Positions 42,270 through 50,585 of a stretch of DNA of 64,000 nucleotides are shown piece after piece (within the stretch, counting starts at the first letter, position 1; every line of letters starts with the position of its first letter). Origin of the DNA: Ensifer adhaerens (GTDB taxonomy: Bacteria; Pseudomonadota; Alphaproteobacteria; Rhizobiales; Rhizobiaceae). The notes beneath the pieces were generated by a model. The model had not been told where the DNA came from. It worked only from the letters and a program-made list of their open reading frames with translations, and made no database searches. Both the position numbers and the translations under genes were made by a program. The stretch covers positions 744,001-808,000 of the forward strand of contig OCMG01000003.1 of the NCBI GenBank assembly GCA_900215285.1, in the 5' to 3' direction.

Positions 42270-43691
42270 ATGCAAAAGCTCGATCAATTCTTCATCGATG
42301 GCCGCTGGGTCAAGGCGCAGGGAGAGGGACGCCATCCCGTCGTCGATCCGGCGACAGAGGAAGTCATCGGTCATATCGCGATGGCAAACGCCGAGGATGT
42401 GAATGCTGCCGTTGCTGCCGCGCGCGCAGCATTCGACGAGTGGCAGATGACGCCGAAGTCGGAGCGCCTGGCTCTCCTGCGCCGCCTGCTGGAACTCTAT
42501 AACGCACATTACGAGGAAGTCGCGGAACTGATGACGCGGGAAATGGGCACGCCCCTTCATTTCTCACGCTCCGCCCAGGCCTGGGTCGGAACGGCGCATC
42601 TCGAAGCGGCCATCGACGCGCTCGACAAGCTCGAAACAGAGGAGCTGCGCGGCAACACGCTGATTTCGCGCGAACCCGTTGGGGTCTGCGCACTCATCAC
42701 GCCGTGGAACTGGCCGATGAACCAGCTGGTGGTCAAGGCGGCTCCCGCGCTGGCCGCCGGTTGCACCGTTATTGCCAAGCCTTCGGAGTTCTCGCCGCTC
42801 TCGTCCATTCTCTTTGCCGAACTGGTTGAGGAGGCCGGCTTCCCGGCTGGGGTCTATAATCACATCACCGGCTTCGGTTCGGAAGCGGGCGAACTGCTCT
42901 CTCGCCATCCGGACGTGGATATGGTGTCTATCACCGGATCCACCCGCGCCGGCATTGCCGTCGCACGCGCCGCCGCAGATACCGTCAAGCGAGTCACGCA
43001 GGAGCTTGGCGGCAAGTCCGCCAACATCATCCTGCGCGATGCCGATCTCGAAAAGTCGGTCAAGGCCGGCGTCGAGGCCTGCTATGTCAATTGCGGACAG
43101 GCCTGCCGGGCACCGGCGCGGATGCTGGTGCCGTCCGAGCGGATGGAAGAGGCCAAGGCTTATGCCCGCGAGGCAGCCGAGTCTCACAGCGTTGGCAACC
43201 CGATGGGGAATTTTTCGCTGGGACCGGTGGTCAACAAGGCGCAGTTCGATCGAATCCAGATGCTTATTCAAGCGGGCATCGACGAAGGGGCGACACTTGT
43301 GACCGGCGGTGTGGGACGTCCCGACGGGCTGTCTCATGGCTATTACGTCAAGCCGACCGTGTTTGCCGATGTGAAGCCGGGGATGACCATCGAGCGCGAG
43401 GAAATCTTTGGCCCCGTGATCGCGCTGATCGGTTACGAGACCGAAGACGAGGCCGTCGCAATTGCGAACGATACGGTCTACGGGCTATCCGGGTACATCC
43501 AGACCGCCGATATCGAAAAGGCCCGCAAGATCGCCCGCCGCCTGCGCGTGGGTTCTATCTGGATCAACGGTGCCGATTGGGATGCGCGCATGCCTTTCGG
43601 CGGCTACAAGCAGTCCGGTAATGGCCGCGAGCACGGCGAATGGGGTCTGCACGATTATCTGGAAATCAAGTCGACGGCCGGCTGGGCATAA
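42270..43691 (+). CDS. NAD(P)-dependent aldehyde dehydrogenase
   Basis: 473 residues, CGGGAGGTTCGA before the ATG. Superfamily signatures: ITPWNWPMNQLVVKAAPALA, ITGSTRAGIAVA, QELGGKSANIILRDADLEK with the general-base Glu, catalytic Cys in NCGQACRAP, EEIFGPVIALI and MPFGGYKQSGNGRE near the end. It probably oxidises the aldehyde produced by the class II aldolase or by an earlier dehydrogenase in this block. A separate 206-base leader and an upstream hairpin suggest it may have its own promoter, none of which I can identify. A strong terminator follows. Confidence 0.88.
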   Translation: MQKLDQFFIDGRWVKAQGEGRHPVVDPATEEVIGHIAMANAEDVNAAVAAARAAFDEWQMTPKSERLALLRRLLELYNAHYEEVAELMTREMGTPLHFSRSAQAWVGTAHLEAAIDALDKLETEELRGNTLISREPVGVCALITPWNWPMNQLVVKAAPALAAGCTVIAKPSEFSPLSSILFAELVEEAGFPAGVYNHITGFGSEAGELLSRHPDVDMVSITGSTRAGIAVARAAADTVKRVTQELGGKSANIILRDADLEKSVKAGVEACYVNCGQACRAPARMLVPSERMEEAKAYAREAAESHSVGNPMGNFSLGPVVNKAQFDRIQMLIQAGIDEGATLVTGGVGRPDGLSHGYYVKPTVFADVKPGMTIEREEIFGPVIALIGYETEDEAVAIANDTVYGLSGYIQTADIEKARKIARRLRVGSIWINGADWDARMPFGGYKQSGNGREHGEWGLHDYLEIKSTAGWA

Positions 43692-43723
43692 GCACCCGGG
43701 GCCGCACAGCCTGGACATCAAAG

Positions 43724-43758
43724 AACCCGCCATGCCCGGCATGGCGGGTTTCTCTTTT
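43724..43758. terminator. Strong bidirectional terminator between the sugar operon and the GMC gene
   Basis: AACCCGCCATGC (43724-43735) and GCATGGCGGGTT (43739-43750) form a perfect 12-bp stem, followed by TCTCTTTT on the plus strand and preceded by an A-rich stretch that serves the minus strand. It lies between convergent genes. Confidence 0.85.
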
Positions 43759-43774
43759 CCTATTCAGCTTCGAT

Positions 43775-45484
43775 TCAGGCCGCCAGAGACGGGTTGCCGG
43801 CCCTGGCGCGGGCCTTGATCAGATCGGCTGCCTTTTCGGCCACGGCAACAGTTGGAGCAAACGTGTTGCCGGAGATGACCGCCGGCATGACGGAGGCGTC
43901 GACGATGGCCAGGTTTTCCAGCCCGTGCACCAGAAGCGTTGCCGGCGACACGACAGCCATGGGATCTGTCCCCATCTTGCAGGTGCTGGTCGGATGATAC
44001 ATCGTCATGCAGTTCTGCCGGATATAGGCAGCGATGTCGTCATCAGTCTCCACATGCGGGCCGGGCGCGACCTCCTCGCCGCGATGTCCATCAAACGGCT
44101 TCTGGTCGGCGATCTTGCGCATGATCTTCATGCCGCGCACGAGGATTTCCATGTCGTAGGGATCGTCGAAGAAATTCGGCGCGATCAGCGGTGCCTCATA
44201 GGCGCTGGCGCTTTTCAATCCGACATGGCCGATGCTCTTCGGCCTTAGCAGGCAGGCATGCATCGCCCAGCCATGGCCCCAGAAACTGTCGGCGGCCTGC
44301 GCCGAGGCCATGGTCGTGCAGAAGAAGAGCTGCAGATCCGGCCGGTCGACATCCGGCCCGGACTTGACGAAGCCGCCGGCCTCGCCAGTATTCGAAGTGA
44401 ACATGCCACGGCGCGCGGAAAACCATTTCAGCACATGCATCGCGTTCGTATGCATCGTTCCCCAAGAAATACCATAGGTCTTGTTGGTGAGCGCGCGCTG
44501 CTTCGTCCAGGTGTCGATGTGATCCTGGAGGTTGCGGCCGACGCCGGCGAGCTCGTGCTTGACCTCGATCCCCTGCGCCGTCAGTTCGCGCGGCGACCCG
44601 ATGCCTGAGAGCATGAGAAGCTGCGGCGAAATGAATGCTCCGGTGGCCAGCACGACTTCACGGCGGGCGCGGATCTGCTTCGTCTCCCCATGGACGTCAT
44701 AGGACACCCCCAGCGCGCGTTTGCCTTCCATGATAATACCGAGCGCACGCGCCTCGGTGATGATCTTGAGATTGGGTCGCGACATGGCGGGGCCGGCATA
44801 GCTGCTTTCCGCGCCCCAACGCTCGCCGTCCTTCTGCGTCAACCAATGGTAACCGATGCCTTCCTGATCCTCGCCGTTGAAATCGGCGTTGAGCTTGTAG
44901 CCGGCTTGCACGGCGGCATCGAAATACGTCTGGCACATGCTATTGGGGGAACGTGGCGGGGATACGCTGACCGGGCCACCGCGCCCGTGATAGCGCATGT
45001 CGATCTGGTCGCGGACGGACTTGCCGCCGAGGGTGAAGTTTCGCGTGGCGTCGGGGTTGTCCGCCAGCACGAAATTTTCGGACTTCTTGAAATAGGGAAG
45101 AAGATCGTCATAGCCCCAGCCGGGATTGCCCAGATCGCGCCAGTCGTCATAGTCCTGCCTCTGACCGCGAATGTAGATCATGCCGTTGACCATGGAGCTG
45201 CCGCCGAGCGCCTTGCCGCGCGGCAGGATCATCCTTGTGTTCCCGAGCCCGCGCGAGGGTTCGGCTTCGAAGAGATACATCATCTTCGTGCCGCCCAGAA
45301 AAGCGAGGTTGGGCATCATGAAGGTGACCATGCCGAGCGGCATGCGGACGATCTGGCGCTTGTTGTTGCCGGCAGTTCCAAACTCCAGCAGAGCGACCTT
45401 CACATTCGGGTCTTCCGTCAGCCGGTTTGCCACGACGCAGCCCGCGACTCCGCCGCCGACGATGACGTAATCGAATTCATCCAT
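43775..45484 (-). CDS. GMC family FAD-dependent oxidoreductase (choline dehydrogenase-like)
   Basis: 569 residues from ATG 45484 (GGGAGGAGC upstream). FAD-binding VIVGGGVAGCVVANRL, the GMC signature 1 PRGKALGGSSMVNGMIY and signature 2 GAFISPQLLMLSGIG are present. The C-terminal catalytic His is in YHPTSTCKMG. The second active-site position, usually Asn in the SGNTNAPT context, is Phe here (SGNTFAPT). The enzyme should oxidise a primary or secondary alcohol, perhaps a sugar or polyol, with electrons passed to a quinone. It is the last gene of a minus-strand pair with the enolase-superfamily gene. Confidence 0.87.
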   Translation of the reverse strand: MDEFDYVIVGGGVAGCVVANRLTEDPNVKVALLEFGTAGNNKRQIVRMPLGMVTFMMPNLAFLGGTKMMYLFEAEPSRGLGNTRMILPRGKALGGSSMVNGMIYIRGQRQDYDDWRDLGNPGWGYDDLLPYFKKSENFVLADNPDATRNFTLGGKSVRDQIDMRYHGRGGPVSVSPPRSPNSMCQTYFDAAVQAGYKLNADFNGEDQEGIGYHWLTQKDGERWGAESSYAGPAMSRPNLKIITEARALGIIMEGKRALGVSYDVHGETKQIRARREVVLATGAFISPQLLMLSGIGSPRELTAQGIEVKHELAGVGRNLQDHIDTWTKQRALTNKTYGISWGTMHTNAMHVLKWFSARRGMFTSNTGEAGGFVKSGPDVDRPDLQLFFCTTMASAQAADSFWGHGWAMHACLLRPKSIGHVGLKSASAYEAPLIAPNFFDDPYDMEILVRGMKIMRKIADQKPFDGHRGEEVAPGPHVETDDDIAAYIRQNCMTMYHPTSTCKMGTDPMAVVSPATLLVHGLENLAIVDASVMPAVISGNTFAPTVAVAEKAADLIKARARAGNPSLAA

Positions 45485-45508
45485 GATCCTTGCTCCTCCC
45501 TGCATATC

Positions 45509-46627
45509 CTATAGCCGGATTGTTGCCGATTGAATGGCAGACATGTTCAATTCAATTCCCAAGCCCGGCCCGTCAGGCACGCGCACGACCCCGTTCGCAA
45601 CCTCGAAGGGGACCTTCAGCACATCACCGCGCAAAGGCACGGGCGCCTCGTCGCGCAGCATGATCGAAAAGTTTGGCCTGCTCGCAGCCAGATGGAGCGC
45701 CGCGGCAAAGCCGATATCCGAACCGTAATGATGCGGCGAGAAGGGTATGCCGCGCTCTGCCGCCGCCTCGCACATGCGCGTTGCCGTGGTCATGCCGCCA
45801 GAGCGGCAGGGGTCGGGCATGACGAACTGAACTGCATCCTCTGCCGTGAAGTCCCGGTGATCCGAAAGGCGAAAGGCATTTTCGCCCCAGGCAAGCGGGA
45901 TTTTCGGAAATTCCCGGCGAAGCGCGAGATAGCCTTCAATATCATCGGAAAGCAGCGGCTCCTCGAGCCAGAAAAGGTCCAGTGCTTCCAACTCCCGCAT
46001 GACGCGTCGCGCCCGTGGCAGGTCGAAGGCCTGGTTGGCATCGATCATCATGCCGAAATCGGAGCCCACGGCCTCCCGCATCGCCTTCGCTTTCCGGATA
46101 TCGACGGCATCGTCGAAGCCGATCCGCATCTTCGCATGCGTGTAGCCTCGTGCCTTCATGTCCAGGGCGCCGGCGCCCGGGTCGACCGCATTGAAGCCCA
46201 CGGCATAGCAGGCAATCTCTTCGCGGTAGCGCCCGCCGAGCAGTTGCCAGATCGGCACGCCGTAAAACTTGCCGGCAATGTCCCAGAGCGCAATGTCTAC
46301 GCCGGAAATCGCCTGCGCGATGGCGCCTTCGGCCCACATGCGGGTAAAGGCGCGGGTCGCATTGACCATCTTGTCGTGAAGGCGGCCGACATCGAGCGGA
46401 TTTTCGCCCATCAGCAGCGTGGCCAATCCATCTTCTATCGTCGCGCGCCGCTCATGCACGCACCAGGGCGGGAAGTTGACGGAGGTTTCGCCGATCCCGG
46501 TGATGCCTGCGTCCGTTTCAACGAACACGAGACCGAAGTTGCGATGCGTCAGGCTTCCGCAAGAGAGCGGAATAGGTGTCGGCAGCGCGTAGCCGCAGAG
46601 AACGAAGCGGATTTGCGTAATCTTCAA
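45509..46627 (-). CDS. Mandelate racemase/muconate lactonizing (enolase superfamily) enzyme
   Basis: 372 residues from TTG 46627, which has GGGAGGAAATTC upstream; GTG 46645 and ATG 46642 overlap that ribosome site. The N-terminal lid (FGLVFVETDAGITGIGE) and barrel residues are visible: YTHAKMRIG (a K-x-R base motif rather than K-x-K), metal ligands in MIDANQAF, WLEEPL and GENAF, and the acid/base PHHYGSDIG. Sugar-acid dehydratases of this superfamily remove water to give 2-keto-3-deoxy acids. With GMC, SDR and aldehyde dehydrogenases nearby, it is likely an aldonate dehydratase. Racemase function is possible. Confidence 0.85.
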   Translation of the reverse strand: MKITQIRFVLCGYALPTPIPLSCGSLTHRNFGLVFVETDAGITGIGETSVNFPPWCVHERRATIEDGLATLLMGENPLDVGRLHDKMVNATRAFTRMWAEGAIAQAISGVDIALWDIAGKFYGVPIWQLLGGRYREEIACYAVGFNAVDPGAGALDMKARGYTHAKMRIGFDDAVDIRKAKAMREAVGSDFGMMIDANQAFDLPRARRVMRELEALDLFWLEEPLLSDDIEGYLALRREFPKIPLAWGENAFRLSDHRDFTAEDAVQFVMPDPCRSGGMTTATRMCEAAAERGIPFSPHHYGSDIGFAAALHLAASRPNFSIMLRDEAPVPLRGDVLKVPFEVANGVVRVPDGPGLGIELNMSAIQSATIRL

Positions 46628-46672
46628 CGAATTTCCTCCCATCACCTGCGAATGCTCGGCTGCGAGACCGTG

Positions 46673-46714
46673 TTGACAAGTGAGCAGATATATACCTATC
46701 TTATGGTCATACCA
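46673..46714 (+). promoter_or_regulatory. Promoter and GntR operator of the cupin operon (divergent with the dehydratase operon)
   Basis: TTGACA (46673-46678), 18 bases, TATCTT (46697-46702), then the palindrome TGGTCATACCA (46704-46714) at the expected start of transcription. It matches the operator motif at 27849 and 34091 and lies between the divergent dehydratase and cupin genes. Confidence 0.62.
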
Positions 46715-46791
46715 GTTGTCCAGATGGCATGCCCGATTTTTGGGAGAGCTTTGAACAACGAGGGCAAGCGATCATCAGGAGGAGATCACCC

Positions 46792-47238
46792 ATGAACGAC
46801 ATGTCGAGCGCGAAGACCGTTACCATCGGACCGCAGGAAATTCTGGACGGCGCGCCGATGCAGCAGGAGCATGGCGGTGTGCGCGACCTCAAGCTCGTCT
46901 ATCCGGAAACGGGGCTCGATGCCCGCACGCTCTGCATGGGGCTGGTCGAGATCGATCCAGGCCATAGCTCGCCGATGCACCGCCACAACTGCGAGGAAGT
47001 CTATTACGTGCTGCAGGGCAAGGGCGAGTTGGAACTGGAAGGCAAGCGGTATCCGCTCATCGCCGGCGGCTGCTCGCTGCAGCGTCCCAACGATATTCAT
47101 CGTGTTCACAATACCGGCCAGGAAACCCTGCGGCTTCTGGTGATCGCCGGCATCATGCTCGTACCGCTCTGGCCCAAATGGCCGACCGAAACGCCTTACG
47201 AGGTTTTCGAAGGCTCGACGAAAAACGCGGCGGCTTGA
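46792..47238 (+). CDS. Cupin domain protein
   Basis: 148 residues from ATG 46792 (AGGAGGAGATC upstream). One double-stranded beta-helix with the cupin metal motif: SSPMHRHNCEEVYYVLQGKGELELEG (His, His, Glu) and later IHRVHNTG with the third His. Single-domain cupins near sugar catabolic genes are often sugar isomerases/epimerases or sensing proteins. It is the first gene of a plus-strand operon with a BisC-type molybdoenzyme and a FadR-like regulator, under the GntR-type operator. Exact role unknown. Confidence 0.83.
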   Translation: MNDMSSAKTVTIGPQEILDGAPMQQEHGGVRDLKLVYPETGLDARTLCMGLVEIDPGHSSPMHRHNCEEVYYVLQGKGELELEGKRYPLIAGGCSLQRPNDIHRVHNTGQETLRLLVIAGIMLVPLWPKWPTETPYEVFEGSTKNAAA

Positions 47239-47261
47239 GCCTCAGGGCGGCGGAGGCTTTC

Positions 47262-49601
47262 ATGTCGGGACTGTCGGCAACCCATTGGGGGTTTGCGGAC
47301 GTGGAGGTTCGCGCGGGCAAGATAGTCCGCGCCGAGCCTTTTCAGCGTGACGAAAACCCGTCGCCCTTGCTCCAAGGGCTGCCGGACGCCGTTCATGCGC
47401 CGACACGTGTTCTCTCTCCTGCCATTCGCGAAGGCTGGCTTGCAGGAGATCGGCAGCGCCGCGGGCGGGATCGTTTTGTCGAGGTAGACTGGCCGACGGC
47501 CTATGACCACATCGAGCGCAAGTTGCGCACGACGCTGGATGAGGCGGGCAACGAGGCCATCTTTGCGGGCTCCTACGGCTGGGGCTCGGCCGGCCGCTTC
47601 CACCATGCCGCCACGCATCTGAAACGGTTTCTGAATACCATTGGCGGCTTCGTCGATCAGAAGCAGACCTATTCCTTTGCTGCGGGGCAGATCATCTGCC
47701 CGCATGTTGTCGGCGATAACCGCATTCTTTTTGGCGGCGAGACGACGACCTGGCCGGCCATTCTCGACAATGCGCGTATCATCGTCTTTTTCGGTGGCAT
47801 CAATATCTCGAATGCGCAAATCGCAGCCGGCGGGCTTGGAAACCACGCCACCCTTGGCTGGCTGAACAAGGCCGCAGAGCGGGGGATCGAGATTGTCTGC
47901 ATCAGCCCACGGCGCGATGACGATCCGCGCCTGCCGCCTCATCGCTGGTTGCCGATCCGGCCGGGCAGCGACACGGCTCTCATGTTGGCGCTGGCTTACG
48001 AAATCGTCCGCATGGGCCGGGTCGATCGCGCCTTTCTCGCCTCGCACGCGACGGGCTACGACCGGTTCGAACCTTACCTGCTCGGCGCGGAAGACGGGCG
48101 TCCTAAGAATGCGGCCTGGGCCGCCGAACTGACCGGAATTCCCGAAGACACAATCCTTGAACTTGCGACGAAGCTCGCTGGCCTGCCGAGCTTTCTCACT
48201 GCGGCCTGGGCCTTGCAGCGACAGGAAAACGGGGAGCAGCCACTCTGGATGCTGATCGTGCTTTCCGCCATGCTGGGCGAGTTCGGCAAGCCGGGCAGGG
48301 GCGTGTCCTTCGGCTACGGCTCCATCGGCAATCGCGGCGATCCGCGGCCCATCGTGTCCTCGCCCGGCTTTTCCGCCGGACGCAATCCGCTCGGCCGCTT
48401 CATACCGGTAGCCCGCGTCGCCGACATGCTGCTCGGTCCTGGCGAGACCGTTCTCTTCGACGGGCAGAAGATTGTTTACCCGAAGATCGACGTCGTCTGG
48501 TGGGCGGGCGGCAATCCTTTTCATCATCATCAGGACCTGAACAGGCTCGTCGCCGCATTTCAGCAGCCTGGAACGGTGATCGTCAACGAAATCTGGTGGA
48601 CGGCGACGGCGCGACATGCCGATATCGTGTTGCCTGCAACGTCTGCCTTCGAACGAAACGACCTGTCCGGCTCGCCGACCGACCGCTTTACCGCCGGCAT
48701 GCGAAAACAGATCGAGCCGCTCGGGCTGGCACGCAGCGAATTTGATATCTTTTCTGGCCTCGCCGAACGCTTCGGCACGCTTTCAGCTTACGCCGAGGGC
48801 CTGGACGAGATGGGCTGGCTCAGACGCATTTACGAAGAGTTCCGAGCCCGTGCAGCCGATGTCGGAGCGGAATTGCCAAGCTTTGACGCCTTCTGGGAGG
48901 CTGGTTATACCGAGCTGCCGATGCCGAATAGAGCGTACACCTTGTTTGAGGATTTTCATCGCGACCCGGCTGGGCACCCGCTGAAGACGCCGTCCGGCAA
49001 GATCGAAATCTGGTCATCAATCATTGCAGCTTCGCCCCATAAGGACATAGCCCCGCATCCTTTCTGGGCACCGCCTGTCGAGTGGCTGGGATGTGCGGCG
49101 GATGGCGAACTGCACATGATTTCGCCACAGCCGGCGACGCGGCTCCATTCCCAGCTTGACGGCGTCGGCGTCAGTCTCGAAAGCAAGATAGAGGGCCGGG
49201 AACCCATCCTGATCAATCCCGGGGACGCCGAGGCTCGGAGCATCGTTGACGGAGACTGCGTTCGGGTCTGGAATGATCGTGGACAGTGCCTGGCTGCAGC
49301 CAGGCTGTCCGAAGCGATCATGGCGGGTGTCGTTGCGCTTGCAACAGGTGCGTGGTTTTCGCCCGGCAAGGATGGCGAGCGGCAAACTCTCGAGCGAAAC
49401 GGAAACCCGAACGTGCTCACCGGAAACCGCCCGTCGAGCTCCTTATCACAAGCACCCGCCCAGCAATCGGTGCTTGTGCGAATCGAAAAATACGCTGGTG
49501 CCGATCCTGCTGACGACCCTGCAACATTGCCACAGGGTGTCGGAAGCAGTATTCATTCCGCTACGTCAAGGGGACGTCAGCATAATCTGGAATCAGAATG
49601 A
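47262..49601 (+). CDS. Molybdopterin-dependent oxidoreductase, BisC/TorA family
   Basis: 779 residues from ATG 47262 (CGGAGGCTTTC upstream). No twin-arginine signal is present, so the enzyme should be cytoplasmic like biotin sulfoxide reductase. Features: SYGWGSAGRFHHAATH near residue 105, including the family's molybdenum Ser region; FFGGINISNAQ; WWAGGNPFHHHQDLNRL; and NEIWWTATARHADIVLPATS. A C-terminal dinucleotide-binding domain has HSQLDG and NPGDAEARSI. No N-terminal Fe-S Cys motif is seen. Family members reduce S- or N-oxides. Its place among sugar-oxidation genes is odd; a role in oxidising or reducing a pathway intermediate is only inference. Confidence 0.85.
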   Translation: MSGLSATHWGFADVEVRAGKIVRAEPFQRDENPSPLLQGLPDAVHAPTRVLSPAIREGWLAGDRQRRGRDRFVEVDWPTAYDHIERKLRTTLDEAGNEAIFAGSYGWGSAGRFHHAATHLKRFLNTIGGFVDQKQTYSFAAGQIICPHVVGDNRILFGGETTTWPAILDNARIIVFFGGINISNAQIAAGGLGNHATLGWLNKAAERGIEIVCISPRRDDDPRLPPHRWLPIRPGSDTALMLALAYEIVRMGRVDRAFLASHATGYDRFEPYLLGAEDGRPKNAAWAAELTGIPEDTILELATKLAGLPSFLTAAWALQRQENGEQPLWMLIVLSAMLGEFGKPGRGVSFGYGSIGNRGDPRPIVSSPGFSAGRNPLGRFIPVARVADMLLGPGETVLFDGQKIVYPKIDVVWWAGGNPFHHHQDLNRLVAAFQQPGTVIVNEIWWTATARHADIVLPATSAFERNDLSGSPTDRFTAGMRKQIEPLGLARSEFDIFSGLAERFGTLSAYAEGLDEMGWLRRIYEEFRARAADVGAELPSFDAFWEAGYTELPMPNRAYTLFEDFHRDPAGHPLKTPSGKIEIWSSIIAASPHKDIAPHPFWAPPVEWLGCAADGELHMISPQPATRLHSQLDGVGVSLESKIEGREPILINPGDAEARSIVDGDCVRVWNDRGQCLAAARLSEAIMAGVVALATGAWFSPGKDGERQTLERNGNPNVLTGNRPSSSLSQAPAQQSVLVRIEKYAGADPADDPATLPQGVGSSIHSATSRGRQHNLESE

Positions 49602-50290
49602 CCGAACTGTTTGCGGCCATAGAACGAAGGTCCATCTGGCAGGATGTCGCTGGCCAGGTCCGCAAGATGATCGAGGACGGCACGCTGGGCGCCGGTCAGA
49701 AACTGCCGAGCGAACGGGACATGTGCCAGCAGTTTGGCGTCAGCCGCATCAGTGTGCGCGAGGCGCTCCGGGCGCTGGAGCGTGAAGGTTTTATCGAGGT
49801 CCAGGCTGGCCGCGGCGCCTTTGTCCGCGCCCATTTCGACCGCGAGCGCCATGTGCTGGAAACGCTGATCGGCTTTAACCGCGAAAGCGCCGAGAAGGTC
49901 TTCGAACTCAGGATGCTGTTCGAACCCAACCTTGCCGGGTTGGCAGCGCGCAGCATTTCGTCTGAAAATCTGGAACGGCTGCGCGAGACGGTCGAGCGCA
50001 TGCGCAATCACGTTGAAAATCCGGAGGCGGCCATTGAGGCAGACTCTGATTTTCATCGTGTGCTCGGCGAAAGCACCGGCAATCCGCTGGTGGAAAGCCT
50101 CGTTCGGTTTGTCATGACCGCGACGGGATCGGAAAGGCTCATAACCCTCAACACCCGAAAAGGCGTAGAACGTGCGCTCTTGGGTCATGAACGCATCCTG
50201 GAATGTGTGGCTGCGGGAGACGAAGACCGTGCCACAGCAGCCATGAAGGAGCATTTGCAGGACGCAGTTGCCTTCGCGAGGCGTTTCTAG
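49598..50290 (+). CDS. GntR family regulator, FadR/FCD subfamily
   Basis: 230 residues. Winged HTH at about 10-75 (WQDVAGQVRKMIEDGTLGAG; QFGVSRISVREALRALEREG; GRGAFVRA) and an FCD domain with the metal-binding pattern (FELRMLFEPNLA; SDFHRVLGESTGN; GHERILECV). The start overlaps the molybdoenzyme stop (ATGA), so it is translated with the cupin-BisC operon and probably senses an acid made in this pathway. I do not see an obvious palindrome for it nearby. Confidence 0.88.
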   Translation: MTELFAAIERRSIWQDVAGQVRKMIEDGTLGAGQKLPSERDMCQQFGVSRISVREALRALEREGFIEVQAGRGAFVRAHFDRERHVLETLIGFNRESAEKVFELRMLFEPNLAGLAARSISSENLERLRETVERMRNHVENPEAAIEADSDFHRVLGESTGNPLVESLVRFVMTATGSERLITLNTRKGVERALLGHERILECVAAGDEDRATAAMKEHLQDAVAFARRF

Positions 50291-50382
50291 CAGCTCTTAG
50301 TCAGGAAAATCCAACGCCTGCGGTCCGATTCCGCGGGGCAAGCACGTCAATGGGCGTTCGATACTTCCGGCCGCGACGTTGA

Positions 50383-50502
50383 TCAGCGTCTGTCGAGCAA
50401 TTTGTTCTGAAAATCCTCCCAGTGCTCCTCAAATGCCTCCTGTGCCGTTTCACAGTGGCGGTTCCTCAAACTGCTGATGAGCCGTTCGTGTTCTTCTGCC
50501 AT
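50383..50502 (-). pseudogene. Remnant of a FCD-type GntR regulator (C-terminal end only)
   Basis: The 39 codons read EEHERLISSLRNRH ... EAFEEHWEDFQNKLLDRR then stop, the characteristic last two helices of FadR/FCD regulators (EH..I..AL...D...A...M..H). Nothing upstream in the same frame continues the family: the frame runs into the LacI operators at 50510-50560. I read it as the decayed tail of a regulator gene cut off when the LacI locus was placed here. A short real peptide cannot be excluded. Confidence 0.5.
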
Positions 50503-50509
50503 AAATTTT

Positions 50510-50560
50510 TGAGAAAACGTTTTCTCATATTGACTCCAAACGTGAGAAAAGGTTTTCTCG
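50510..50560 (+). promoter_or_regulatory. Twin LacI-type operators
   Basis: TGAGAAAACGTTTTCTCA (50510-50527) is a perfect 18-bp palindrome; TGAGAAAAGGTTTTCTCG (50543-50560) is a near-copy. Centres are 33 bp apart, about three helical turns, with the central CG typical of LacI-family sites. They directly precede the LacI gene and probably control it and the importer operon. Confidence 0.85.
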
Positions 50561-50585
50561 CGCCAGCAAGCGATGGGAGGCACCG

